This document shows, piece after piece, positions 1-9,918 of a stretch of DNA of 64,000 bases (the stretch's first letter is position 1; each line of letters begins with the position of its first letter). The stretch spans positions 1,616,977 to 1,680,976 of the forward strand of contig BCJX01000005.1 of the NCBI GenBank assembly GCA_001600415.1, given 5' to 3'. Made by a program: the position numbers and the translations under genes. Under the pieces are notes generated by a model. It saw only the letters and a program-made list of their open reading frames with translations, ran no database searches and was not told where the DNA came from. This DNA comes from Pascua guehoae (taxonomy: Eukaryota; Basidiomycota; Tremellomycetes; Trichosporonales; Trichosporonaceae).

Positions 1-2043
1 GGGGGTGGGCGTTAGTCGTGGTGTTGGGGAGGGGGAGGTGGCGCGGGGCGTGAGTGGGCGGACGTAGGGTGGGGCATCGGCGGGTCTGTCTGCCGAGTGG
101 GTGCGTTCGTGCCCGTGGTGGTGGCCGTGGCCGAGGGCGTGGAGGTGGTGTGCGTGTGCGTGGGCGCGGTGGGAGAGGGCGCGGAGGGGCGCGCGGACGC
201 GCTCGGGGACACCCCACCCGGTGTGGCTGTTGCGCGTGTGGTGGTGGTGATCGTCCGAGTCGTCGTCGGACGACGTGTCTGAGAAATGGGAGACGAGCTC
301 GGTCGCGTGCCGCTCGTGCGACGGGACGGGGGCGGAGGCGGCCGAGAGCGGCGGCGAGTCCGGGAGCGAGTACTCGGACTGCTGGGACAAGTGGGCGAGC
401 GCGTGCGTGGCGTGGCCGTGGCCGTGGGCCGAGGGCGTCGAGCGGCGGGAGCGGTGCGAGAGGCGCGAGGGCGTGCGGACCGAGTGGCCCGAGCCCGTCC
501 CGGACAGCCGGGAGAGGCTGGACAGCCCACTCTGGCGGGACGGGAGGGAGGGGCCGGAGGACGGCCGCGACGACAGGGCCGACGACAGTGCCGACGACAG
601 TGCCGACTCGGTCGAGACCGAGCCCGACTCGCCAGAGTGACCCGACACGCGCTGGCCGCAGTGCATCATTGTCATGGTCGCGGTCGACGACGCGCGCGAC
701 CGTGTCTGCGTCGGCGTCACTCCCGCCGTGGGCGTGCTGCTACCCGACGTGACGAGAAAACTCGCAGTGCTCGGCGACCGGTGCGGGCGGAGCGGCGCGC
801 CGTCGGTGAACACGGGCGCGTCCGGGAGCTCGCGCATGCGCAGGTTCATGAGCGCGACAAACAGCGAGCGTACCTTGCCCGACAGCGAGCGGTTGTGCAC
901 GTGGGCTTGCTTTAGCCGTGCGCGTGGCGGCAGCGGGGAGATTGGCGACTCGGGCTCGAGGTCGGCTTCTGCGCCCGTTTCCGAGTCGACGTCGACGTCG
1001 ACATCTCCGTCATGCCCGTCGCGCCCCGCGCGCTCGGTCACGTTGCTCCGGCTCCAGTCGACCGGCTCGCCCGTAAAATCTACCCGTTCCGACAAATTGT
1101 CATACGCGAGCAGGGACGAGTTGCGCGGCGGCGGCGGGGGCAGGGGCTCGGCCGGCGTGCGCGACCGCGACGTGCTGCGCGACGTCGACACGGACGTGCT
1201 CCGTGAGCGTGAGCGCGGGGTGGTGGGTGTAAACGGCCGTGGTGCCCGACTTGGCCTGTCCTTTGCCTTTGTCTTTGCCTTTTCTTTCCCGCTGTTCTTT
1301 GCCGGCTTGTCGTCTGTGCGGCTCGGCCCAAAACTCCTCGGCGTCAGTGGCGACGGGGGCGGGGTGCGTGGTCGCCCTGCACGGAGAAATGGCGGGACAA
1401 TGCCTAGCCCCGAGCGCTTTGGGGCCGGCAGCGACGTGTGGATCTGGAGGTCGGGTGGGTGCTTGGATGTGGCGGTGGATGTGTTGACGCGGAGGTTGGT
1501 GGGGCGCGGGCGTGTGCGAGTCGGCGTGGGTGTGTGCGGTCGTGGCTCGGGGAACGTCGGCGTCGTCGGTGTGGATCCTACCGCAGTGACGGTCGAGAGG
1601 GGGCGGATAGGCTCCAGTGGTGGTAGTGAAGGCGGCAACGCTGGCAACGACGGCAAAGACGGCAGTGTGGGCACAGGCTCGTCAAACGACGTCGTCGGCA
1701 ACGGCACTGCAGGGCGGTAATCCGCAAACGCGACCGACTCGAAATGGGGCCGGATCCCCAGCTCGAGATCCAAGTCGTCGAGCTCGTCGAGCCGGTCAAA
1801 CTCGTCCAGCACACCGGCCACATGGCCCGTACTCCTGTTTGCGTGCGTGTATTCAAACCGCTGTCCCACGCGGCCCAGCGGTAGAGGCGGCATGGGCGGC
1901 ATAGATGTGAGGTGCCGGAACGGGTCGTCGTCAATCTTCTCTGGCGGCGTGGATGCCGACCGCCATACCCGCCCGCCGCCCTTGCCCAGCAGGCGGAGGC
2001 GGTGGCGATCGGGCGTCCCGGCGCGAGAGGTGGCGGTGGACAT
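1..2043 (-). CDS. Partial Ser/His/Pro-rich protein of unknown function (3' end outside window)
   Basis: An uninterrupted minus-strand frame of 681 codons runs from the ATG at 2043-2041 to the window edge without a stop. In-frame upstream codons reach a TAA with no other ATG, so this start is well supported. The product is mostly low complexity: a Pro/Thr/Ser-rich first half, a Lys-rich patch, an Asp/Glu-rich patch, then long Ser-rich and finally His-rich stretches (HHHH and HGHGHHHGH type runs near the edge). One ordered-looking patch around residues 385-420 contains SLSGKVRSLFVALMNLRMRE followed by LPDAPVF. I recognise no domain. The disorder suggests a scaffold or regulatory protein, but that is inference. 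Introns may exist that I did not detect, since the frame needs none. Confidence 0.7.
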   Translation of the reverse strand, partial: MSTATSRAGTPDRHRLRLLGKGGGRVWRSASTPPEKIDDDPFRHLTSMPPMPPLPLGRVGQRFEYTHANRSTGHVAGVLDEFDRLDELDDLDLELGIRPHFESVAFADYRPAVPLPTTSFDEPVPTLPSLPSLPALPPSLPPLEPIRPLSTVTAVGSTPTTPTFPEPRPHTPTPTRTRPRPTNLRVNTSTATSKHPPDLQIHTSLPAPKRSGLGIVPPFLRAGRPRTPPPSPLTPRSFGPSRTDDKPAKNSGKEKAKTKAKDRPSRAPRPFTPTTPRSRSRSTSVSTSRSTSRSRTPAEPLPPPPPRNSSLLAYDNLSERVDFTGEPVDWSRSNVTERAGRDGHDGDVDVDVDSETGAEADLEPESPISPLPPRARLKQAHVHNRSLSGKVRSLFVALMNLRMRELPDAPVFTDGAPLRPHRSPSTASFLVTSGSSTPTAGVTPTQTRSRASSTATMTMMHCGQRVSGHSGESGSVSTESALSSALSSALSSRPSSGPSLPSRQSGLSSLSRLSGTGSGHSVRTPSRLSHRSRRSTPSAHGHGHATHALAHLSQQSEYSLPDSPPLSAASAPVPSHERHATELVSHFSDTSSDDDSDDHHHHTRNSHTGWGVPERVRAPLRALSHRAHAHAHHLHALGHGHHHGHERTHSADRPADAPPYVRPLTPRATSPSPTPRLTPTP

Positions 2044-3831
2044 AGGGGGGATCGACAGTGGCGTGTCGGCGTCGGTGGCGTGTCGGCGTTGGCGTTGGCG
2101 TCGGCGTCGGCGTGTCCTTTTGGGTGGTGGTGAGGGTGGTGGTGTGGTGGGAAACGTAGGCGACGTCCAGGTCGACCTTTGGACACGCGGTGTCTCTGTT
2201 TGTTATGTGTGGGAAGCAAAGCAGGCGCGACTCGGGTGCAATGCAAGGGGGGACACTGTGCCGACCTGCGACCGCTCACCCGCGTTGCCCCCGCTTCGTT
2301 GCGCCGTGGTGTAATGTGCAGTGCAGAGTCCGGGTGCGAGCCGAGGCGATGCTTGGCGGCTGGCAGCCGACGTTGGTGTTGGTGTGCTTGACCGCAGACG
2401 GACCTGGGCCCGGTACCAAACACCAGCGATCGAGTGTGAACCGCGACCGAAGAGAGGGGGGCAGGACCTGAGGCGGTTAGGCTGGGCGCGATCCGCGGGC
2501 CGTCGGGTGGCGAGCTCGAGCCGTCTGCCGGGAGGGGCTGGTTCGGTACCGGTCCACGCCTGCGTCACGGCGCACCGCAGCGCTGGAGTGAGCAAGTGAC
2601 GGCGGGGGTGGGGCGAGGCGGATGCGGTGCGTCGCAATGAAGAAGGGGGTGAGGAAGCGATGAGAAGTATCGAGAACGAGGAACAACGAGGTACAGCGCC
2701 AGGAATAGAGGTCTGGGCGAGACAGCTTAGCCCTCTACCCCTTGAGAGTGAGCCAAGTCGTCATCTGAGGAGAGGGCTAGAGGTGTGGGTTGTCCAGCAG
2801 GGGGTGCACTGCAGCTCGAGAGGCAATGTGAGGCCGCGTGCCGCGCGCCATCAGGGTTGAATGCGCACAGTTACACTTACAAGATGTGCTCTAACACACC
2901 GTGTCTGTCCGACGAGGACGTTCCCACGTCCCGGACGGCTGGAACGCGCAGTGGCCCTGTGGTGCGACACGGCGTGGGACCATGAGTGGTTAGAAAGAGG
3001 TCCGTGATCATGAGCACGAGCGGGGCAGTGGTCCACGTTTGCATGAGATGCACAACAGGGGTGGGTGGTGTATGGCGTAGAGATGCAGAGGCAGCCAATC
3101 TGGGGTGGGAAGCACCTCGATAAGGTGTAGGGTGGTGGCGTCGGGTCTGTGCGCAAGACCATGTCCGAGACCCGAACTGCCACCACCAATGGCCGCACGC
3201 TGGCTGGTCAGTTGTTTGTCGCGGCCATAGCTCGAGGCTCCCTCCATGTTTCTGGACTCGAGAGCTGGGTGGTGTTGTAACGTTGCCTGGGGTGGGGGTA
3301 ACGTTGGCTGCTGGGAGTCGTGAGAGTCTCTTTAGTGCAAATGTAACGCGTCAACAAGAGGTGCGAGCATGGTGCGAGTGGGTGCGACCAGGTGTAAGAG
3401 CCATATGGTCGCATGCCGACGCCAACGAGAGTATTTGTAAAGCGCCGAAGCGCCGAGGTCATGAGAGCTCCAAAAGGTAACGTCCAGTTGTGGGGCCAAG
3501 AGGCCACTGATGACCGTTGCCGCCTTACGCCGCACCGTCGAGCCCGTCGTCTTCTTCTCGCACCACGCACGGTGGAAAAAAGTCGAGCTCACAGTCGGAA
3601 TCAGCCGGGCGGTCCATCGTCGCTCTAGTGACTTTTGGGGTCGTCGAGGTTGCCTTGAGCGGGGGCCAAGCGCATATGCGACTTTGGAATCAAGGCACTC
3701 TTCGGTCGAGGTCCGAGCCGCACTCTTCGGTCGAGCTGATGATGTTACAGGGCACCAATGCTGGTCAAGGTGTCAGGAGCAATGAGGTGACTCCCCCGTG
3801 GCCACTGTCGTTCCACGGCACCGGCGACACG
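2044..3831. other. Intergenic, no gene seen
   Basis: About 1.8 kb between the start of the leftmost gene and the 3' end of the Oca-type gene. Open frames are short, overlap each other and show no recognisable domains. The left part presumably holds the promoter and 5' UTR of the leftmost gene. I see no RNA gene or clear repeat. Confidence 0.5.
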
Positions 3832-5346
3832 CTACGCCCACTCGGCCCACCGGGGAACCGTTGCAGGGTCGAGCGGCACGTCGGCCGGATTGAACATGGC
3901 GATGAACTGTGTGTAAGCCGCGTGCCGCGAGAAAGGAGTAAGGTGGCAGAGAGACGCCGGGGAGGAGGAGAAACTGGTTGAATGTGAAGACGTCCATGGA
4001 GGATTAAGTCGTGGACATGTAGATCAACCGAGCCAGTGAGATGTGACGTCTGTGCTGCAGCCCTGTACGCGTACGCGCGACTGAGAGGCTCCGTCCCCGC
4101 CCCGCAGAAGCGGACCGTCCCATGTGGAGCAGAAGATTGCAGATGACCCAAACAAACGACAAATGGCTCGGAGACGAGTCCGGCAGATCGACCAAACCGC
4201 CGAGCAGGCAAAATTCAGGCGTGCCCGTTCTCGGACCAAATCTCAGCCTTCTCGGTCCCAAACCAGCCGTCCCCCACCCACACCAGACCAGCATGAAACC
4301 AGAAAATGGCTTGGAGACGAGTCCAGGAGATCAGACCAGACCCCACAAGAAGACCAATTCAGCACCACCCAACCACCCCAGTATCGCGACTCACCTCTCT
4401 CCCCGCACTCCCCACACCACCGCCCTCACTCCCGCCGGCCCCCGCAAACATGTCCCCCTCGGCAAACACGGCCGTGAGCGCCCACCGCTGGAAGCGACGG
4501 ACCAGCGCACACACGAGCGTGACGGCGGCCTTGCCCGTGTCGTCGTGGACGAGGAGCGGGTGGTTGCGCGTGTCGAGGATCACGGCGAGGGCGGCGTACA
4601 GGCGCGCGCGGCCCGAGGGTGTGAAGAGGGCCTGGGTGTTAGTGGGAGTCGGGGAGAGGGGGGTCGGGGGGGAGGCGGGAGAGTAAAGAGGCGGGAGGTT
4701 GGGAGGTGGAAGGGAGATGGGGTAGTTTGTGAGTCTTTGTTTGGCACCGGGTAGGATGGAAACACATCGGCCAGGATATCAGATATCCGAGGCGCACAGG
4801 AGCGGCACCGACGCGAAGCGGCACACCGGACAGAGTGTCAGGACAAACACACGCGCAAAAGCGCAATCCAGACTGCACACACCATTCTGCCCAACCCACG
4901 TTACCCCACCCACGCTCGACTCACCTCCTCGTCACTCAGGTCGAAGCGGTGCAGCGCAAGCCCGTGCTGCTGGACAAAGTCGGCGCCGTCGCGGCGGTAC
5001 TCGTCGGCATTCTCGACGTAGCTGGGGTCAGAGTTAGTTCGGACTTTGGAATACGGCGGCGAGTTACAGCATCAGTCCTGGCACCTGCACCCTCACGACC
5101 AACTAGCTCCACGACCAGCTCCACCACCACCCCCAGCTCCTCATCCTCGTCCATCAACGTTCCACCCACTCACATGACAGTCTTGAGCCCCAGCCTCGCC
5201 AGAAAGCCAAAGTTGCGCCGGTTCGGGTGGCCCGATCGGTACACGCCCGGCGCGACGAGGGCAAAGTTGATGGGCGGGACGAGGACGGGGGGCGTCGAGA
5301 GCGATGCGACCGTGCATGGTTTGAGCGCGAGCGGGAGCGCTGTCAT
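3832..5346 (-). CDS. Oca/Siw14-family tyrosine-phosphatase-like protein, catalytic site lost
   Basis: Proposed exons on the minus strand are 5346-5174, 5021-4925, 4631-4395 and 3906-3832, giving 193 aa. The N-terminal block PPINFALVAPGVYRSGHPN and NFGFLARLGLKTV is the Siw14/Oca signature. Exon 3 gives ILDTRNHPLLVHDDTGKAAV. The family P-loop is HCxxxxxR; here His119 remains but Cys is Asp120 and Arg is Ala126, so no phosphatase chemistry is expected. Exon 4 gives FIAMFNPADVPLD and ends PRWAEWA, matching the usual C-terminal FIE-F...W region. Some Oca proteins of yeast are also thought to be inactive partners in an Oca complex (from memory), so a structural role is plausible. The least certain border is the 488-nt last intron. 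Confidence 0.82.
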
Positions 5347-5625
5347 CGTGCAGTACGGAAGTGTTGGGTCCGGGTAAAGAGATGGGTTGTGGGTTGAAGG
5401 TAAATGTTGAGAGATAGTTTGGTGGTCAAGTTGTACGAAACAGGAAACGGCCGTCTGTCGTTGGCGTCATTTCAGTCTTGGGTCGGTCGCAGGTCGTGCC
5501 TGGCGCCACTCTCGGGCAACTGGCCGCTGATCGGCTCCGTCGGCTAGGAAGCCAAGCACTCAAGAGGCCACCACCTCTGCATTCTGCTCAGTACAACATG
5601 CATGCAGACACCGTCTACGGGCCAA

Positions 5626-8053
5626 CTAGTCTAGGTCGACCATGTCCGGCTCAGTCTCCACCTCTGCGCGCACCTGCCGCACCGGCGCCGATACATTGAC
5701 GTTGCGGCGCTTGGGCCCTGGTGGGCGGCCGAGCTTGACTGTCCGCCCTGCCTCCTTGAGGGACGCGATGGCCGCGAGCTGCGTGTCAGTGAAGATCGTG
5801 GGGAGGCAAAGAGCGTGCTGTTGCGGGGACGGGAGCGTTATTGTGAGAGTTTCAGAACAGCTGCCACAGCGGCTACTGAGTTGAGGGATACGACCTGGAC
5901 TTACCCGCTTCTCTGCGTCCTCGTCACGGCGGCCAGTCGGATCAAATCCGATGCGCTGGATGGCCGCTGCGGAGAAGATGCGCTTCTGGGGCTCGGACGG
6001 TGTCGACGAGGACGAGGCTGCCCCATCTCTGTCCTCGGGGAAATTTCCAGGCTTGCTACCTCCCTCGTCCCTCTCTCCCTTGCTCTTGACGGCGCCCAGA
6101 TACTTTGCGCCGATACTGTCATTCTTATCGCGCGCAAAGAGCCGCTCCATGGCGGCCTCGGCCTCCTTCTCCTCCATGCGGCGCTTGCGCTTGAGCGAGG
6201 TCACGCGCCCGAGCTTGTCGGTGAGCGCCGAGTCGGCGCCGTATCCCAGCGGTACGTTGCCCGTCCGCGCGACCTTGCCGCCAACGACGTATGTCGCCCC
6301 GCCTCCACCATCTTCGCTGCCGCGTGGTGCCACCATCGCACCGTTTGCTGGCAGCAGGCCGCGTTTCCTCCGTGGGTCGTATTTGTCATAGTCACTCGCG
6401 GCACCCCCGCGTCCAAACCCTCCACCGCGTCCGCTACCACCCCCATTACCGCCCCGCGACATGAGCTCATACGACGTCGTGGCAGACGCAAACTCTGCGC
6501 GGCTCGCGCGCCCCCGCTTCACCGCCGCGTGCACATGATACTCGCACACCATGCCGAGGCGCGTGTCGACCCACGAGCGGCATCGTGACGCGTCCGCCTG
6601 GAGCGCGGTGCAGCGCCCCAGGTCCTGCGCGTGGCCGATGAGGGAGATGGAATCGGCCGACGGTGGGTTCAGTGCCATGGGCAGTGTCAGAGGGTGCGGC
6701 GCTTGTGATCCCGCCTGAGAGTTAGCGCTGGAATGATCTCTCTAACTCACTCGCAGAGGACGCAAGACGCGCGGGTTGAGTAGCGCAACCACACTCCCCA
6801 CGGCCAAGTTGTGCCACTTTTCGTACGCGCCGCCCGAGCCACCGCGGTACTCGCGCTGCTCCTGGCCATCGACCTCCTTGCACACCACCGCGTCCGACTC
6901 AAACAGGAGGAGCTGGAAGATAGCGTCACCCGAGATGGCCTTGCCCAGGCTCTTGGTGCGTGGCGGAAGCGCGACGAGCTTGAGGTTGATGTACTTGCGC
7001 GGCGGGCGTTTGCGAGCCTTTGCTGGCTTGCCTTTGCCGTCCTTGCCATTCCCGCCCTTGGCCTGCGTGTCTCGGGTCTTGCGCTGTAATCCCTCGCCCT
7101 CCTCGCCATCCGAGTCGTCCCCGTTGTCTGCGCCTGCGGCGTCCTTTGTCCCGCTGACTTTGATATCGCCACGTTCAGCAACGACGGCAATGGTGACCCA
7201 ATCGCCATCGACGGGGATGTCGTATGTCGCGCCATCGCGCGATAGTCGGGCGATGGAGTACACCTGTGGTGGGCGCAGGTAGTATCGTCCATACAGGTGG
7301 TCCTGCACCTCGTCGTGAGGGAGGACACGTTCTCTGGACACGTTAGGGGCAAGCTTGATGTGTAGCCCAAGAGACTCACCTCAGGCGAATGCCAGAGTTT
7401 GGCTCCAAGTTTCGCCACACCTCCTCGCCCTCTGGGTCCTTCCCAAACTCTCCAGGCCCGAGGGTGAGCTCATGCTCGACCGTGAGGTCGTCTGCCCGCT
7501 CCGCCCCCGTCCGCACAACCTCGAGCTCGGTGTCGCTCCCTCCTCCACGTGATGGTTCACTCCGTACAGCTGACCGTTCTTTGAGCGACGTGGTCCGCGT
7601 AATGGTGGGGAGAGCGGCGGTTCCAAAGGCCTTGGCCCGCCGCGCTGCGAGGGACGCAGCGAAGGTGGACGGGCGGGGTGGTGGGGTATGCTCGGCAGCT
7701 GCGGGGCGGGGTGGACGGAAGGGGCGCGAGGGGCCAGCAGTGGGGCCAGCCGACGTGAAGACCGGCTGGGATGGGGCGCGTGGAGCGGCGGCGGGGGTTA
7801 ACTTGGCTGGGTATTAGTTGTCACTCAATGTGGGCAGTAAGGAGCCGTAGCAGCATGACGGGACATGTAGAGAGGGGGGCTGGAAGGGAGCTGGCACAGT
7901 CGATAGTGACGCACGCTTGGTCGGTGTTCCGCCTACCAACACCTTGGCAGCTTCCCTCTCCTGCCGCGCCGCCTCGCGTGCGCGTGCTGCCTCCCGGGCA
8001 GCCTTCTGGGCTTGGAGTGCGGCAATCTGCGCGTCGAGTTCGTCGTCATCCAT
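5626..8053 (-). CDS. MCM10: MCM10 replication initiation protein
   Basis: Exons on the minus strand are 8053-7915, 7806-7380, 7333-6751, 6714-5905 and 5817-5626, giving 716 aa in continuous frame. Mcm10 binds the CMG helicase, DNA polymerase alpha and single-stranded DNA in the nucleus. An acidic/coiled start (MDDDELDAQIAALQ) leads to a VLVGGTPTK segment, then the OB-fold (about residues 195-380, including DHLYGRYYLRPPQVYSIARL and a long acidic/Lys insertion). The zinc finger has C418, C428, C440 and H443, the Mcm10 C-X9-C-X11-C-X2-H pattern after LIGHAQDLGRC. The RIGFDPTGR motif follows near residue 645. Intron 3 is only 36 nt. The fourth intron (5904-5818, 87 nt) has GT-AG borders but is also in frame and stop-free, so retention would add 29 residues. 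Confidence 0.94.
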
Positions 8054-8641
8054 GTTGGTGGAAATGTGTTGGACAAGAGAGGACGAGTGGGAGTTGAGGG
8101 TCAACCTGGCTGCAGTTGTTGATTTACATTGGCCGTGCCTGAGTTTGGCGGCGTAACGCGTCGCGCGTCCATGGATCACGTGACTGTGGCGGGTGGCAAA
8201 TGTGGCAGTTTCATCAGCAACGGTCTGGCCTTACTACCCCTTTGCCCTCTCCGCAAAAGTCAAGCTGCCTCCGTAGTCGGAGACAGGAACAATGTGGGTA
8301 CATGCGTGCGTCTGCCCAGTCTGGAGGTCTGTCCGTAGGGGTACACTTCTTAGCACGCGTGCGCGACGCATTGTACCACATCGGATGTTGCCGATGCGCT
8401 CAGTCACTCGTGGCGCCGCACACACCACCCACGCCACCGAGCACTCCACGGTTGATCGACCACACACCATTCATATGCTATCGTACAGTTACACTACAAC
8501 ATGCGGTTTCTCAATTGGTTCTTGATAGGGCGCATAGGCCGCGAACGGGACTCGGCACGAAGCCAAAGCGCAGCACTGTAAGAGGGGGGGCGGGGGGGGG
8601 GCAAAGATAGCTCAACCCCCATACAGTGCACCAGCTCCAGC
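8054..8641. other. Intergenic, MCM10 upstream region
   Basis: 588 bp between the MCM10 start codon and the stop codon of the next minus-strand gene. It should contain the MCM10 promoter and the 3' UTR of the neighbour. A short G-run lies at 8584-8600. I see no gene. Confidence 0.5.
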
Positions 8642-9385
8642 TTAGGGGTTGACCTGGGACGCCGTGTACTTCCACCACAGGCCCTTGTCGGCGATATACG
8701 CAAAGAGGGCGTCGCGCGCGGGGAACGGCGTGTCGGGCAGGGTCGTGGGGGTGGGCTTGTTGTCGAGTTCCTGGGGTAAGTGGTGGCGCATGGTAAAGAG
8801 GCACAAAGGGAGTGTGTGAGAGGAGACATCGGGTTCCAGATTGGGTTACCATGTGGAGTGTCACACAGGAACAAGAAAGGTGTAGAGATACCGAGGCATG
8901 CGGACAATGAGCGGGACGGTCTCGCCCTACGCCACTTCCGGTTCCTTCTTGACAGCCTCTATGTGGTGGCAAACAACGCCACCACAACACACGTGTGAGG
9001 CATGAGTCGGATGGTCTGGACCGCACACAACTAGGACTATAGGAATCCAGGAGTTGCAAACACGGCGACAACGGAAGAACTCACCATCAAGCTCTTGTGG
9101 GTCGCACCGAACCAAACCTCGACCTGCTGTCCGAGGGGGGAGTCGGGTTTGGCCTCGGAGGCCCGGAGGAGCTTGTCCATAATGGATGCGGCCTTGAGGG
9201 TGTGCTGGGCATCAGCAAGCGTACAAGAATGTCCCAGTAGGATACCATCCCGCCAGGTTCCTAGTGAGTGCTATTAAATCTGAGTAATGAGAGAGAGATG
9301 GGGCACGCACCACAACATCGCGAGTGCGCATGGCCGAGCGCGCGCCGTGCAGCTGGGCGTGGAGGATGTTCTGAATGAGGGTCAT
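8642..9385 (-). CDS. Small conserved-looking protein of unknown function (107 aa)
   Basis: Three minus-strand exons, 9385-9311, 9204-9085 and 8770-8642, all joined in phase 0, give 107 aa. The first exon begins MTLIQNILHAQLHGARSAMR, the second holds LKAASIMDKLLRASEAK and VEVWFGATHKSLM, and the third ends DALFAYIADKGLWWKYTASQ. The composition looks like an ordered, mainly helical soluble protein with no signal peptide or membrane segment. I do not recognise the family. Clean GT-AG introns (106 and 314 nt) and codon-like composition support it as real, but the long second intron could hide another exon. Confidence 0.65.
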
Positions 9386-9918
9386 TTTGGTCGTTGGTGG
9401 AAGGTGAAAGAATGGATAAAGGAATAGGTGAAGAGAGGGGAATGGATGAAGGGCAGTGGAATTGGAGGTTGAGGGAAGCAAGGAGAGAATGAAATGACAA
9501 ACGGAACAAGAGAAAGGGAACGTTGTTATTGTTGTGGCGTCACCTCGTACACCGTTTTTGTGCCCACCGCCATGCCAAGGGAACCATTTGGTAGACTTAG
9601 AATTTGGTATTAGGTACGAGGTCCAAGTTGACGAGAGCGGGGACCGAATCATCACCTGACAAGAAGCAAGTGGGCAAGGAGGCGTCGAGGTTTGTGTGTC
9701 TCCGCCAGCTGCTTCGCACGGACTCTACGTCTTACAAATGCTCAATGGGGCTCGACTGACACCAACGATCTTGAGCACGGTAGCGCCATCTCGGATGCAC
9801 GGTTTCCCCTTTACTCACCGTCAGTGTGCCCTGTGCTGCTACTGTATAACGAGGCGCCTTCAAAATGCGATGCTGCATACGCTCACTACGTGCCCCACTA
9901 CTCACGTACGTAAGAGGC
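9386..9918. other. Intergenic, promoter of the 107-aa gene
   Basis: 533 bp upstream of the 107-aa gene. A purine-rich stretch at about 9405-9525 on plus (pyrimidine-rich on the coding strand) lies directly upstream of the start codon, typical of fungal 5' leaders. No gene seen. Confidence 0.45.

Noticed and set aside
674..1720. Plus-strand frame of 348 codons
   Set aside because: It is antisense to the leftmost gene, whose minus frame gives a sensible protein from a clear ATG to the window edge.
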